A DNA stretch of 64,000 nucleotides from Deinococcus radiophilus. GTDB taxonomy: Bacteria; Deinococcota; Deinococci; Deinococcales; Deinococcaceae. Positions 41,606 to 53,523 of the stretch are shown piece after piece; the stretch's first letter is position 1, and each line of letters opens with the position of its first letter. A program made the position numbers and the translations under genes. Below the pieces are notes generated by a model. It was not told where the DNA came from. It made no database searches and saw only the letters and a list, made by a program, of their open reading frames with translations. The stretch lies in contig NZ_CP086380.1 in the NCBI RefSeq assembly GCF_020889625.1, forward strand, positions 124,001 through 188,000, given 5' to 3'.

Positions 41606-43423
41606 TTGACCGCCCTTTATGTCATTTTGGCTCTGTTGGGAATCGCCGTGGCCTTTGTCATGGGCCGGGCGCTGGGCCGTCAGCAGCGCGAGGTGGCTGA
41701 GCAGCAGCACGAGCAAATCGCCCGCGAGCGTGCCGAAGAGATTCGCCGTGAGGCCACCGCCCAAGCCGACGCCCTGCGTGAGCAGGCCCAGGCCGATTCC
41801 GACGCCCTGCGTATACGTGAGCAGCAAGACGCCTCATCGCGGGCCGAGCAGATGCTCCAACAGGCCGAACAGAAAATAGAAGAGCAGCGCCAGCACTTGG
41901 CTGAGCAGTTACGTGAGCAGCGTGCCCAACTGGAAGACCGCCGCAGCCAACTGAGTGAGCAGCTGCTGCAGTTTCAGGAGCTGCGCGACACCCTAGCGGC
42001 TGACCGCGCCGCACTGGACCAAGACCGCGCCGAGCTGACCCAGGAGCGCACCGAACTGAAAGCCGAAATGGCTGAGGAGCGTGAGCGCCTGGCCGCCGAC
42101 CGCCAGGAGTACCGCAGCGAACGTGACGCCATGAACCGCGAGCTGGAGCGCCAAAGCCGCCGCGCTGAGCAGCTGGACGCCCGTGGTGAGCGCCTGGACG
42201 CCCTGGAAGAAAGGCTGGAGGGGCAGCGCCGCGATCTGGCTGGTCAGGAGGACGAGTTGCAACTCCGCAGCGCCGAAATCGCTACTCGCCTGGAAGAAGT
42301 GGCGGGCCTGACCCGTGAGGACGCCCGCGAGCGGCTCTTGGGTGATCTGGACGCTGAACTGGAGGATGAAAAGGCCGCCCGCATCCGTGCCGCTGCTGAT
42401 CAAAGCCAGAAGGAAATTCAGCGCCAGGCCCGCAGTGTGATCGCACAGGCCATTCAGCGCAGCGCCGCTGAGACCAGTGCCCAGCTGTCGGTCAGCGTGG
42501 TCCCGATTCCCAGCGACGCCATGAAGGGTCGCCTGATTGGCCGCGAGGGCCGCAATATTCGGGCTTTTGAGGCGTTGACCGGGGTGGACCTGATTATCGA
42601 CGACACCCCTGAAGCAGTGATGTTGAGCAGTTTCAATCCGGTGCGCCGTGAGGTGGCCCAGCATGTGCTGGAGTCGCTGCTGGAAGATGGCCGCATTCAC
42701 CCCACCCGCATTGAGGAGATGGTGGGCCGCGCTCAGGAAGACATGCGGGCCTTTATCCATACTCAGGGCGAAGAAGCCGCCATTGAAGCTGGCGTGCTGG
42801 GGCTCAAGCCGGGGTTGCTGCAACTTTTGGGCCGGATGTATTTCCGCTCCAGCTACGGGCAGAATGTCCTCAAGCACTCGGTGCAGGTGGCGCACCTGAC
42901 GGGCATCATGGCTGACGAACTGGGGCTGGACGCCGCGCTGGCCCGCCGCTGCGGACTGATCCACGACATCGGCAAGAGCATTGACCGCGAGATTGAAGGC
43001 ACCCACATTGAGATCGGGGTCAGCCTGGGTACCCGCTTCGGTGAACCGGCAGAGGTGATTGACGCGATTGCCCACCACCACGATCCTGAAAACGGCGCGA
43101 CGCTGTACTCGGTGCTGGTGGCCGCTGCCGACGCGATCAGTGCGGCCCGCCCTGGGGCGCGGCGTGAGGAGCTGGAAGCCTATACCCGACGCCTGGAGCA
43201 ACTGGAAGAAATCGCCGTGAGCTTTCCGGGCGTGCAGCAGGCCTACGCCATTCAAGCGGGCCGCGAGGTGCGCGTGATCGTGCAGCCAGATCAGGTGACC
43301 GATGCTCAGGCCACGCTGCTGGCCCGCGACGTGGCGGGGCGCATCGAGCAGGACATGGAGTACCCCGGTCAGGTCCAGGTGACGGTGATCCGCGAAAGCC
43401 GGGCAACCGAAATGGCACGGTAG
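41606..43423 (+). CDS. rny: ribonuclease Y
   Basis: 605 residues starting at TTG, with AAAGGAG 8 bases before. One N-terminal membrane helix (about 3-20) is followed by a very long charged coiled coil (to about 290), then a KH domain (GRLIGREGRNIRAFEALTGVD, about 310-330) and an HD domain with LIHDIGKS and AIAHHHDPE. It is the membrane-bound endoribonuclease that starts mRNA decay where RNase E is absent. The coiled coil is about 80 residues longer than in Bacillus. Confidence 0.96.
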   Translation: MTALYVILALLGIAVAFVMGRALGRQQREVAEQQHEQIARERAEEIRREATAQADALREQAQADSDALRIREQQDASSRAEQMLQQAEQKIEEQRQHLAEQLREQRAQLEDRRSQLSEQLLQFQELRDTLAADRAALDQDRAELTQERTELKAEMAEERERLAADRQEYRSERDAMNRELERQSRRAEQLDARGERLDALEERLEGQRRDLAGQEDELQLRSAEIATRLEEVAGLTREDARERLLGDLDAELEDEKAARIRAAADQSQKEIQRQARSVIAQAIQRSAAETSAQLSVSVVPIPSDAMKGRLIGREGRNIRAFEALTGVDLIIDDTPEAVMLSSFNPVRREVAQHVLESLLEDGRIHPTRIEEMVGRAQEDMRAFIHTQGEEAAIEAGVLGLKPGLLQLLGRMYFRSSYGQNVLKHSVQVAHLTGIMADELGLDAALARRCGLIHDIGKSIDREIEGTHIEIGVSLGTRFGEPAEVIDAIAHHHDPENGATLYSVLVAAADAISAARPGARREELEAYTRRLEQLEEIAVSFPGVQQAYAIQAGREVRVIVQPDQVTDAQATLLARDVAGRIEQDMEYPGQVQVTVIRESRATEMAR

Positions 43424-43482
43424 CTGGCTCCGTGAGCGGGTGCGAGTGCCAACCATAGGGCGCCCCATGACGGCGCTCACTC

Positions 43483-43517
43483 AAGGCAGAAGGCATTTTG
43501 GCTTTCTGCCTTTTTAT
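43483..43517 (+). terminator. terminator after rny
   Basis: AAGGCAGAA (43483-43491) pairs with TTCTGCCTT (43504-43512), followed by a T run. Confidence 0.88.
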
Positions 43518-43579
43518 CTTTCTAAACAGCGTGCGGCCAGCGCTCCCCGTTCCATTCGCCGGAGCGATTTCTTTCTAGA

Positions 43580-44176
43580 ATGCCCTGTATGACCCAAGCG
43601 CCCCGTCCGTCCCGTCTGCCGCCCGCGTTCTGGTCGCTGGCCCGTGTGCTGGGCACGGTGGGGATCGGTCTAGCGCTACTGCTGATGCTGGGTACCTGGG
43701 GGCTGACACTGACCTTTGCACCGATGATCGGCGGCTGGCTGAATCAGGCTGAGGTGGGTCTGAGCAACATGAACACCAATATGGGCAACCTGATCAATTC
43801 GCTGGAACCGCTGGACATCCTGGCGCGCCCGGAGACGCTGGACGCCGTCCGTTCGCTGGGCAACTTGGCCGAGCGGGCCCGCCAGGCTCCCTTGATCGGG
43901 GCGTTCCTCACCCAGAACGGCGTGACCGCCCAGGCCCTGAATGAAGTGCAGCTGGTGACCGACAATTGGGCCACGTTGCTGGAGGACCGCCCTTCGGTGC
44001 CGGAATTGCGTGCCCAGCAGGCCGACATTCAAGCCTGGCTGAAGCGCACCCGCACCGCTCAGGCGTGGCTGACACCGCTCACTTGGGGGCTGAACTTCGG
44101 CTCGCTGCTGCTAGGGCTATGGTTCATGGCGGGGCAGTGGGCGCTGCTGCGGGCCGCGTCACGCCGTTTGGAGTAA
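43580..44176 (+). CDS. hypothetical protein with two membrane segments
   Basis: 198 residues, starting at 43580 or at the ATG at 43589. An N-terminal helix (about 24-48, GTVGIGLALLLMLGTWGLTL) and a C-terminal helix (about 165-188) flank an extracytoplasmic helical domain of about 115 residues. No family is recognised. The topology, with both ends inside, resembles small sensor or chemoreceptor ligand domains without a signalling part. Confidence 0.7.
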   Translation: MPCMTQAPRPSRLPPAFWSLARVLGTVGIGLALLLMLGTWGLTLTFAPMIGGWLNQAEVGLSNMNTNMGNLINSLEPLDILARPETLDAVRSLGNLAERARQAPLIGAFLTQNGVTAQALNEVQLVTDNWATLLEDRPSVPELRAQQADIQAWLKRTRTAQAWLTPLTWGLNFGSLLLGLWFMAGQWALLRAASRRLE

Positions 44177-44192
44177 GTAAGTTTTTCTGCAC

Positions 44193-46013
44193 TCAGCTGT
44201 GAACCAGGGTGTTCGCATTTTCCATCACATCACCCAAGTCTGGCTGCCAGATGACCACCTGGTTGCGGCCTCCTCGCTTGGCAGCGTACAGCGCCTCGTC
44301 GGCGTGGCGGGTTAGCTCGGCAGCGCTGCTGCTTCCGATTTCAGCCACGCCGATAGAGACGGTCAGTTGTCCTAGCGGCGTACCTGCGTGAGTCAGCGTC
44401 CAGCCTTCGACCGTTTGCCGTAGGGCCTCAGCCCGTTGCAGGGCGGTGGCTGCGTCCGTACCAGGCAGGATCAGCGCGAATTCTTCACCGCCAGGGCGGC
44501 ACGCCGCCTCGTAGGGGGGCTGCACGGCCGCTTTCAGGGCCGCGCCCACCTGCACCAGTACGGCGTCTCCGGCGTCGTGGCCGAAGGTATCGTTGAAACG
44601 CTTGAAGTGATCCACGTCCAGGGCAACCAGTGTGAGTGGCGTACCGTCTCTGCTGGCGCGGCCCAGGCTGGCGCTCAGGTAGTCCTCGTAATGGCGGCGG
44701 TTATACAGGCCGGTCAGCGCGTCGCGGATAGATTGCTGGCGTAGACGGTCCTGGAGCAGCAGTGCGTCCAGCGAGAGTGCCAGCTGCCGGGCCAGACCTT
44801 GCAGTGCGGTGCGGTCAGCGCTGGACATCTGGGTCTGCACCGTGGTGCGCAGCAGGCCAAGGGTTTCGCCGTGGGCCGTCAGCGGCAAGCAGATATACGG
44901 GCAGCCGCCCAGCTCAGCTCCCTGACAGGGTGCGGCAAAGCTGCGCTCGTCGGGCCACAGGGTATCGCCGTGGCGAAGAGCCCAGCAGGTGTCGTGCGGC
45001 ATCGTGCGTCCCGGTGCTGTCCCCCAGGCGGCCAACGGCTGCAAGATGTTGCGTGAAGGGGCAAACAGCAGCAGTTCGCCGCTGGACTCCGGCAGCAGTG
45101 CGGGCAGCGCCAGTGAAGCCACCTGTGCGCCTTCCTCCAGACTGCGTGCGGCCAACAGCAGGTCGCTGAGCTCGCCGAGCTGCCGCAGGGACCGTTCCTG
45201 CACTTCCAGTTCATGCAAGTGGCTCTGGGTCTGGCCCCGTGCCTCTTCCAGCTGGTGGCTCATGGAATTGAAGGCCGCCGCCAGACGGCGCTGTTCGGCC
45301 AGGCTCGATTTGGGAAGCTGGGCTTGCTCCCCCCGTGCCAGCCGTCCAGCGGCCGCGCCCACCGCGCCCAGTTGCCGGCTCAGCCAGTCGGCACCCCACC
45401 AGGCCACCAGCGCCGAGCCGAGCAGTACGGCCAGCCCGGCCAACAACAGGGTAGTTCTCAGGATCTGAAAGCGGCGGGCGGCCAGGGCTTCACGTGCTTG
45501 CAGCGACGCTTGGGCCGCTTCGGTATAAGCCGCTGTCTCTGCGCGCATCCGGTCGACCAGCGCCTTGCCACGTCCGGATGCCACCACCGCCTCGGCCTGT
45601 TCTTTGGAGACGCGCCGGAGGTCAATTTCAGGCCGGGCCACATCATTGGTCCAGCGCTCCACCAGCCGTTCAAAGTTGTTCAGATGGGTTTCGCGCTCGG
45701 CCCGTTCGCTTTCGCTAAGGCGGGCGGCCCGTTCTTCCAGACTCCGTATGGCCTGGGGCAACCTGGCCTGCGCCGCGTGGTAGGGCTCTAAAAAAGCGTC
45801 CTCTCCAGTAATCACATACCCACGGAGTCCGGTTTCCATGTTTAGGACCAGTCCCAGCAGCGCGTTGACTTCAGCGATCTCTTCGTGGGCCTGTTCGGCA
45901 TACTGCGTGGCCTGGGTATTGGCGTCCACTGCCCGGCTGAGCAGGATGCCAGACAGCAAAAGCAGCGCCACGAACGGCACTTGCAGCAGCAGGAAGAAGA
46001 GACGCAGATTCAC
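44193..46013 (-). CDS. diguanylate cyclase with CHASE3-like, HAMP and GAF-like regions
   Basis: 606 residues from GTG 46013 (MNLRLFFLL). Domains in order: TM1 (about 4-25), a CHASE3-like periplasmic helical sensor (METGLRGYVITGEDAFLEPY), TM2 (about 185-208), HAMP, a coil, a GAF-like domain (about 270-410), and GGDEF (about 440-590) with DALTGLYNRRHYEDYL and the active site RPGGEEFALI. It should make c-di-GMP from GTP in response to an envelope signal. An in-frame ATG at 46055 would overlap the divergent ankyrin gene, so the start is uncertain. Confidence 0.88.
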   Translation of the reverse strand: MNLRLFFLLLQVPFVALLLLSGILLSRAVDANTQATQYAEQAHEEIAEVNALLGLVLNMETGLRGYVITGEDAFLEPYHAAQARLPQAIRSLEERAARLSESERAERETHLNNFERLVERWTNDVARPEIDLRRVSKEQAEAVVASGRGKALVDRMRAETAAYTEAAQASLQAREALAARRFQILRTTLLLAGLAVLLGSALVAWWGADWLSRQLGAVGAAAGRLARGEQAQLPKSSLAEQRRLAAAFNSMSHQLEEARGQTQSHLHELEVQERSLRQLGELSDLLLAARSLEEGAQVASLALPALLPESSGELLLFAPSRNILQPLAAWGTAPGRTMPHDTCWALRHGDTLWPDERSFAAPCQGAELGGCPYICLPLTAHGETLGLLRTTVQTQMSSADRTALQGLARQLALSLDALLLQDRLRQQSIRDALTGLYNRRHYEDYLSASLGRASRDGTPLTLVALDVDHFKRFNDTFGHDAGDAVLVQVGAALKAAVQPPYEAACRPGGEEFALILPGTDAATALQRAEALRQTVEGWTLTHAGTPLGQLTVSIGVAEIGSSSAAELTRHADEALYAAKRGGRNQVVIWQPDLGDVMENANTLVHS

Positions 46014-46053
46014 CGCTTTCAGGCTAGGGGGTGCGGTATGGCACAATTCCCAC

Positions 46054-46596
46054 ATGACCCGTGCCTCCGAGCTGGACCCCCAAATGCTGGAACTCCTGCA
46101 GCAGATGTTCGACCTGGCCCGCAGCGGTGACGCCGAAACCATGCGCGGCTGGCTGGAAAAAGGCGTGCCAGCCAACCTGACCAACGAAAAGGGCGACACC
46201 CTGCTGATGCTGGCGGCCTACAACGGTCAGCCGGAGGCAGTGCGAGTGTTGCTGGAAGCGGGGGCCGACGCTGGCCGGGCCAATGACCGGGGCCAGACGC
46301 CGCTCCAGGCGGCGGCCTTCAAGGGCGACATGGACATGGTGCGCCTGATGCTGGACCTGGGGGTGGACGTGAACAGCGCTGGCCCGGATGGGCGCACGGC
46401 CCTCTTTCTGGCGGCCATGTTTGACCGTCTAGAGATGCTGGAACTGCTCCTAGAGCGCGGCGCTGACCTCAGTGCCCGTGACGCCGCAGGCTTCACTGCG
46501 CTGGACGCCGCCCATCAGATGGGCGCACCGGGCACGGCAGCGCGGCTGGCAGAACTGATAGACGCCAGTGCTTCCGCTGCCGAGCGTCACAGCTAG
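46054..46596 (+). CDS. ankyrin-repeat protein
   Basis: 180 residues from the ATG at 46054. Four ankyrin repeats are readable: KGDTLLMLAAYNGQPEAVRVLLEAGAD, RGQTPLQAAAFKGDMDMVRLMLDLGVD, DGRTALFLAAMFDRLEMLELLLERGAD and AGFTALDAAHQMGAPGTAARL (each split over about 33 residues; quoted ones span positions 50-165). The protein is cytoplasmic, with no signal peptide. It is divergent from the diguanylate cyclase, with starts about 40 bases apart. Ankyrin proteins bind partners; none is evident. Confidence 0.9.
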   Translation: MTRASELDPQMLELLQQMFDLARSGDAETMRGWLEKGVPANLTNEKGDTLLMLAAYNGQPEAVRVLLEAGADAGRANDRGQTPLQAAAFKGDMDMVRLMLDLGVDVNSAGPDGRTALFLAAMFDRLEMLELLLERGADLSARDAAGFTALDAAHQMGAPGTAARLAELIDASASAAERHS

Positions 46597-46597
46597 T

Positions 46598-46933
46598 TCA
46601 GCCCTGGGCGGCTTGCTCTCTGGCCCGCTCACGCAGGTACAGATACAGCGGCAGCCCGAAGGATGGCCCGACCAGGAGCGTGCCCAGCACGGGCGCCCAG
46701 CGATGCGGAATCCGCCTTCTTACCTCAGCCCGGATCAGAAACAGGACGGTCAGGGCGGTCACGGCCACCTCGGCCCAAGCAAAGGCCGCGAGGTGATTGC
46801 CGGCCACCTCACGCCACAGTTGCCCCAGGTCCAGGCCATGTTCCAGCAGCCAAGGCCAGAACCCAGCCAGCGGCAGCAGCACTCCCAGCATGCTGAGCAG
46901 CAGATACATCGGGCTCCTGACGCTGTGTGTCAT
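46598..46933 (-). CDS. DUF2834-type small membrane protein
   Basis: 111 residues, three membrane helices (about 9-28, 48-68, 82-100). GNHLAAFAWAEVAVTALTVLFLI and LLVGPSFGLPLYLYLRER fit the DUF2834 pattern. Function is unknown. Convergent with the ankyrin gene, with one base between the stops. Confidence 0.8.
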   Translation of the reverse strand: MTHSVRSPMYLLLSMLGVLLPLAGFWPWLLEHGLDLGQLWREVAGNHLAAFAWAEVAVTALTVLFLIRAEVRRRIPHRWAPVLGTLLVGPSFGLPLYLYLRERAREQAAQG

Positions 46934-47049
46934 GACCTCAGCCTAACGGGACCGAGACAGCAGAAGGTCAGGCCTCTGGACGGCTTGGGCGCATACCCTG
47001 GGCCACATCTCAGTCCTATCCGCTGCCCGTGCTATCCTCTAATCCCGTG

Positions 47050-47072
47050 AGCCTGGTGCCACGGCTTTTTTT
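47050..47072 (+). terminator. possible attenuator hairpin before pyrG
   Basis: AGCC/GGCT with nested CGTG/CACG alternatives is followed by TTTTTTT (47066-47072), about 95 bases before pyrG. A 15-codon ORF (47074-47121) begins right after it. The stem is short, so this is tentative. Confidence 0.35.
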
Positions 47073-47168
47073 ATGGTTCGCCGTAAGGTAGATCAAAAAA
47101 AGCTTGTGGCGCGGCCTTGAGCATTTGTTCCGCATCTCCCCGCCCTTCCTCTCCCCAAGGAGTCCTGC

Positions 47169-48830
<1,662 letters not shown>

Positions 48831-48847
48831 AATGCGGGAGCAAGGTA

Positions 48848-48885
48848 GGCCAGGGGAGAGCTGTTTTCCTGGCCCGTTTTGTTTG
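48848..48885 (+). terminator. terminator after pyrG
   Basis: GGCCAGG (48848-48854) pairs with CCTGGCC (48868-48874), followed by CGTTTTGTTT. Confidence 0.8.
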
Positions 48886-48903
48886 GGAAGAGCTGGCTAG
48901 GAG

Positions 48904-50670
48904 TTACAGTCCCCGCGCAGGCCGGGCGTCGGGAGCGCAGCGGTAAGGCAGATATTCTGGGGTCCACTGGTGACGCTGGATAAACTCGGTCAGCTCAGCG
49001 TCGGTCAGGTTGCGGATGCGGCGCTCGGCGCTAACCCCTTCGCGGACCGCCTGACGCGCCACCCGTACAGCCACCTGCTGACTGACTTCCCGCAGCTGCT
49101 CAATGTGCGGAAAGATGGCCCCTGGCCCCCCCTGGGCTGCCGTAAAGTCGGCCAGGGTCTGCGCCGCTTCCATCACCATGCCCCCCGTGATCTCGCGGGC
49201 GCGGCTCATGACGGCCCCGAAGCCGAGGCCCGGAAAGATAAACGCATTGTTGCCCTGGCCGACGCGGTACTCGCGCCCGCCGTACGTCACGGGCGAGAAG
49301 GGACTGCCGGTGGCGATGATCGCCCCACCGTCCGTCCAGGCCAGCAGGTCGGCGGGATGGGCCTCGATGTGACTGGTGGGGTTGCTCAGCGGAAAGACGA
49401 TGGGGCGGGCCGTATTGCGGTGCATGGCCCGGATCACGTCTTCGCTGAACAGGCCTGCTGCTCCGGTCAGGCCCAGCAGCGCGGTGGCTCCAGCGCAGCG
49501 CACCGTGTCCAGCAGGCTTGGCTGCTCACCTGCGCCCCAGTCCGCCACGGCTTCACGCGGCTGGATAAAGGGGCGCTGGAACTCGTCGGCCTCGTAGCCA
49601 TGTCCTTCCACCAGCAGACCTTCCTTGGTGATCACGAATAGCCGCTGCTGTACCTCCTGTTCGCTGAGGCCTTCACGCAGCAGGCCCTGGCGAATCATGC
49701 CTGCCACGCCGATGCCTCCGGCTCCGTTGCCCGCCACCACGAAGACCTGATCGGCCAGACGTTCGCCCTTTTGCCGCGCCGCGCTGATCAGCCCTGCCAC
49801 CGCCATGGCCCCGGTGCCCTGAATGTCGTCGTTGAAGCTGGGAATGACCCGCCGGAAGCGCTCCAGCACCCGGAAGGCGGTGGCCCGCGAAAAGTCCTCC
49901 CACTGGATGATCGCCTGTGGGTAGCGCTCGGCCACGGCTTCCACGAAATGGTCCAGAAACTCGTCGTACTCGCGGCCCGTCAGGCGGCGGTGGTGTTGGC
50001 CCAAGTACAGCGGATCGGCCAGCAGGTCTTCGCGGTCGGTACCCACATCCAGCTCGACGGGCAGGGTCTTGTCCAGGCCCAGGCCACCCCCGGCCACATA
50101 CAGGCTCAGCTTGCCGATGCTGATGGCCATACCCCCGAAGCCCTGGTCGCCCAGGCCCAGAATGGCGCTGGAATCGGTGGCGACAATCATCCGCACGTCG
50201 TTCAGCGGCACGTTGTCCAGCACTTCGCTCACATGGTCAATGTCGTCGGTGCTGACCGCCAACCCGCGCGGATAGCGGTAGATGCCCGAAAAGTTTTTGA
50301 CCGCCTCACCGACGGTAGGGGTGTACAGCACCGGCAGCATTTCTTCCAGGTGGTCCAAAAACAGTGCGTAGAACAGCACCTCGTTGCGGTCCTGCAGAGC
50401 GCGGAGGAACTCGTGGCGCTCCAAGTCACTGGTCAGCCGTCCGTAGGCGCGGTAGGTGCGGGCTTTTTGCTCCTCCAGGGTATTGGTGTGCGGCGGAACC
50501 AACCCTTCGATGCCCAGCTCACGGCGCTCCTCCCGGGAGAAGCCGGTGCTCTTGTTCAGCAGCGGAATCTGGAGCAGCGGGAATCCGGTGACGTGCACTT
50601 CGACGTAGCGCCCGCCGTCCTCATCCTGCTTGATGTCGTAGTAGCTGGTCAGGTTCTCGGTCTGCGGCAT
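48904..50670 (-). CDS. NAD-type malic enzyme (large, MaeA-like)
   Basis: 588 residues. [27 protein letters not shown] and [19 protein letters not shown] are typical of the eukaryote-like large malic enzymes. [16 protein letters not shown] holds metal-binding acidic residues, [14 protein letters not shown] is the dinucleotide site, and [14 protein letters not shown] lies near the active site. It oxidatively decarboxylates malate to pyruvate. It is monocistronic, lying near icd-type central metabolism only in the broad sense. Confidence 0.93.
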   Translation of the reverse strand: MPQTENLTSYYDIKQDEDGGRYVEVHVTGFPLLQIPLLNKSTGFSREERRELGIEGLVPPHTNTLEEQKARTYRAYGRLTSDLERHEFLRALQDRNEVLFYALFLDHLEEMLPVLYTPTVGEAVKNFSGIYRYPRGLAVSTDDIDHVSEVLDNVPLNDVRMIVATDSSAILGLGDQGFGGMAISIGKLSLYVAGGGLGLDKTLPVELDVGTDREDLLADPLYLGQHHRRLTGREYDEFLDHFVEAVAERYPQAIIQWEDFSRATAFRVLERFRRVIPSFNDDIQGTGAMAVAGLISAARQKGERLADQVFVVAGNGAGGIGVAGMIRQGLLREGLSEQEVQQRLFVITKEGLLVEGHGYEADEFQRPFIQPREAVADWGAGEQPSLLDTVRCAGATALLGLTGAAGLFSEDVIRAMHRNTARPIVFPLSNPTSHIEAHPADLLAWTDGGAIIATGSPFSPVTYGGREYRVGQGNNAFIFPGLGFGAVMSRAREITGGMVMEAAQTLADFTAAQGGPGAIFPHIEQLREVSQQVAVRVARQAVREGVSAERRIRNLTDAELTEFIQRHQWTPEYLPYRCAPDARPARGL

Positions 50671-50708
50671 AACTGCCCTTAGGATACGCGGGCTGGGTTC
50701 TGCTCTGG

Positions 50709-51149
50709 TCAGGCGGTAGGCTCCTCCTGCAGTTGGCCCGCCGCCCTGGCCCGCTCCCGCAGCGCCGCGAAATTGGCCTGGATTTTCTCTGCCCCCAGGA
50801 CCAGTTGGCTGGCGGTCCCGTGCCCGATGTCATCACCCAGGCTGCTGACCGCTTGCAATGAACAGACGATTCGGCGGCGGTCCACTTCCTGCAAGGTGGC
50901 CGTCACCGTGACCTGCATGCCTGGCAGCGCCGAGCCGGTATGAAAGACTTCCACCTGCATGCCGATGCTTTCTTCGCCCGCTTCCAAAAAGGGCAGCAGC
51001 AGCTTGCGCCCGGCTTCCTCAAAGTGTTTCGCCATGGAATAGGTGGAATAGACCGGGTGCAGCGGCCCCAGTTCGGTAAAGTTGACGGTCATGTCGTCCG
51101 TCACCGTGATAGTCAGTGTCTCGCGGTGGCCCTCGGGAATCGGTTGCAT
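50709..51149 (-). CDS. hotdog-fold thioesterase (FlK-like)
   Basis: 146 residues from the ATG at 51149 ([11 protein letters not shown]). [21 protein letters not shown] and the central [20 protein letters not shown] with RRIVCSLQA are characteristic of the fluoroacetyl-CoA thioesterase-like hotdog family, a housekeeping acyl-CoA or salvage thioesterase in most bacteria. Convergent or divergent partners give no clue. The long in-frame upstream extension to 51263 looks non-coding. Confidence 0.82.
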   Translation of the reverse strand: MQPIPEGHRETLTITVTDDMTVNFTELGPLHPVYSTYSMAKHFEEAGRKLLLPFLEAGEESIGMQVEVFHTGSALPGMQVTVTATLQEVDRRRIVCSLQAVSSLGDDIGHGTASQLVLGAEKIQANFAALRERARAAGQLQEEPTA

Positions 51150-51255
51150 GGCTTGCAGGCTAGCAAGTCCCGCACTCGGCCTGGCAACCCTAAACGGCGC
51201 GTAAGTGCCGCAACGGGCCAGCGGTGCGCCCCTGGCGTTTAGACTGGGCCTTACT

Positions 51256-52470
51256 ATGCTCACCGTACCTCAAGTTGCCCTGCTGATCCGCGAGGCGGTG
51301 CAGTCCTTCGGCAAGGACAACGCTCCGCGCCTCGCCGCTGCACTGACCTACTTCACCATCTTTGCGCTGATCCCGCTGCTGATTCTGGCGATCACCTTTA
51401 TGACCAGCCTGCTGGCGGACCCCAGCATCCAGCAGCGCATCGTGGATTTCGTTTCCAATAACTTCGGTGCCGATGTCGGCAAGACCCTCTCTGACCTGAT
51501 TGCCGAGCGCGGCGACGAGGTGGACCTCAGCCGGGGCGTCACCACTGGGGCGATTGTCGGTCTGGCCACGCTGGCCTGGGGCGCGACCAACCTGTTCGTG
51601 CAACTGCAAGCTTCGCTCAATGAGCTGTGGAACGTGCCGGAAGACGCCACCGGTGGATTTGCCGGGCAACTCAAAACGCGCGGCAAGGGTCTGCTGATGG
51701 TGCTGGGCTTCGGGGTCGTGATGCTGCTGTTCTTCGGGCTGAATACCTATATGTCGGCCATCGCCACGCAACTGGGCGAAGCCTGGGGCGCCGGGGCGTT
51801 CCTGGCCCGTCTGGGCACACTGATTCTGGGTGCGGTACTGCTGACTGGCGTCTTTGCCGTTATCTACCGCGTGCTGCCCAATGTTCGCCTGCGCTGGAAA
51901 GACGTCCTGGTCGGTGCGGCCTTTACGGCGGTGCTGTTTAGCCTGCTGCAACTGGTCATCACCTGGTACTTCGCCAACTTTGCGCCGGGGAGCGCGTTCG
52001 GGGCCTACTCGTCCATCATCCTGCTGCTGCTGTGGATCTACTACAACTCCATGGCACTGTTTTTCGGAGCCGAGATGACCTACGCCTACGCCAAGCACTT
52101 CGGGTCCAGTGAGGCGGCCCGCAGCGCTCAGGTCAAGGAAGAAGGCTACCTGACTCCCCGCGAAGCCCGCGCCATTGCTTACGCTGCCGAAACTGGTGGC
52201 GCGATGACCCCGCAGCAGCGCCAGCGCGCCTGGCAGCGCACCACTCGGATGGAGCAGCCGCACTCCATGCTGACCATGCAGCAGTCCGCCCCCAAACCGG
52301 TGTTGCCTAGCATCGGCGGGGCGCTGTGGAATGCCTTGGCCGCGGTGCTGGCCGTCCCTGCGCTGCTGCTTGCCAAGGCGCTGGGTCTAGGCGGCACCAA
52401 GCAAGTGACCCAGAAGCGTGTCACGGTACATACCGACAAAGATGCCATCTACACCACGCCCAAGCGCTGA
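51256..52470 (+). CDS. YihY/BrkB-family membrane protein
   Basis: 404 residues from the ATG at 51256 (MLTVPQ). Six membrane helices span about 25-285: [35 protein letters not shown], then [37 protein letters not shown] across residues about 236-272. A C-terminal cytoplasmic tail of about 120 residues follows, with a second hydrophobic patch near 355-380. The family is widespread with no agreed function; the old RNase BN name is wrong. Confidence 0.88.
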   Translation: MLTVPQVALLIREAVQSFGKDNAPRLAAALTYFTIFALIPLLILAITFMTSLLADPSIQQRIVDFVSNNFGADVGKTLSDLIAERGDEVDLSRGVTTGAIVGLATLAWGATNLFVQLQASLNELWNVPEDATGGFAGQLKTRGKGLLMVLGFGVVMLLFFGLNTYMSAIATQLGEAWGAGAFLARLGTLILGAVLLTGVFAVIYRVLPNVRLRWKDVLVGAAFTAVLFSLLQLVITWYFANFAPGSAFGAYSSIILLLLWIYYNSMALFFGAEMTYAYAKHFGSSEAARSAQVKEEGYLTPREARAIAYAAETGGAMTPQQRQRAWQRTTRMEQPHSMLTMQQSAPKPVLPSIGGALWNALAAVLAVPALLLAKALGLGGTKQVTQKRVTVHTDKDAIYTTPKR

Positions 52471-52476
52471 GCCATT

Positions 52477-52513
52477 CAGCCCGCAGAGCAGCCCCGGTGC
52501 GGGCTGTTTTTTT
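52477..52513 (+). terminator. terminator after the YihY gene
   Basis: CAGCCCGCA (52477-52485) pairs with TGCGGGCTG (52498-52506), followed by seven Ts. Confidence 0.9.
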
Positions 52514-52609
52514 GGGTGTATTGAACGGTCAGGCACTTTATAGGTCTGGGCGCTCATCAATCGTTGCCCCTCTGCTGCGCAGACGGTGCCCCGTGGCAGG
52601 ATGGGGGAG

Positions 52610-53440
52610 ATGACCGAACAGGGAACCAACCATGACCCCGAAGCCCGCTTATTCCACTTGCCGACGCGTGATCCGTCGCGGCCCACCGTGCTGGTCGCCA
52701 ACGACGACGGCATTTTCTCACCGGGCATCAAGGCGCTGGGTCTGGCGATGGCCAGCTTTGCCAATGTGGTGGTGGTGGCCCCGGACGTAGAACAGTCGGC
52801 GGTTGGACACGGCATCACCATTCGCCGCCCGCTGCGCTTCAAGCACACGGCGTCGGCGGGCTTTGGGGAAATTCCGGCTTACCGGGTGGACGGCACTCCC
52901 GCTGACTGCGTGGTCCTCGGCGTTCATTTGCTGGGACGCCCTGATCTGGTGGTCAGCGGGATCAATATCGGCCCCAACTTGGGTGATGACCTGACGCACT
53001 CCGGCACCGTGGCTGCCGCCATTGAAGGCCTGGCACTCGGTCTGCCCTCTATTGCCTTCAGCCAACAGGCCCGTCTAGATGGCGAGTACGACTTTTCCGC
53101 TGGCGCGGCTTATGCGGCCCGCCTGGCTGCCGAGGTGGCCCAGCGGGGCCTGCCACCACGCACCCTGCTGAACGTAAACTTCCCAGGCACTGATCCCCAG
53201 GGCGTGCAGGTCACAGAAGTGGGGATGCACCGCTGGGAAGATCGCATCGATTCACGCCGCGATCCCGAAGGCCGCGAGTACCACTGGGTCGCTGGCACCA
53301 GCACCGCCCCCGAGCAGGAAGATGAGCGCACCGATTACGGCGCAGTGCAGCGCGGCCTGATAAGCGTGTCTCCGGTGCGGCTGGACCTGACCGCCCGTGA
53401 CCTGCTGCCTGAAGTGGCAGGCTACCTGCCGCCGCTCTGA
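52610..53440 (+). CDS. surE: 5'/3'-nucleotidase SurE
   Basis: 276 residues from the ATG at 52610. [12 protein letters not shown] carries the metal-binding Asp-Asp pair, [17 protein letters not shown] the serine ligand, and [23 protein letters not shown] (residues about 116-138) the Asn and SGT active-site loop. It dephosphorylates nucleoside monophosphates and is linked to stationary phase and stress. About 20 residues before the core are longer than usual. Confidence 0.94.
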   Translation: MTEQGTNHDPEARLFHLPTRDPSRPTVLVANDDGIFSPGIKALGLAMASFANVVVVAPDVEQSAVGHGITIRRPLRFKHTASAGFGEIPAYRVDGTPADCVVLGVHLLGRPDLVVSGINIGPNLGDDLTHSGTVAAAIEGLALGLPSIAFSQQARLDGEYDFSAGAAYAARLAAEVAQRGLPPRTLLNVNFPGTDPQGVQVTEVGMHRWEDRIDSRRDPEGREYHWVAGTSTAPEQEDERTDYGAVQRGLISVSPVRLDLTARDLLPEVAGYLPPL

Positions 53441-53523
53441 GGTGGATCACAACGGTGGATAGGCTCCTGCCTCCTCATGCCCGGTTTAACGCCACTCCCA
53501 CCGAAGCGGCTAAACTGATCGGC

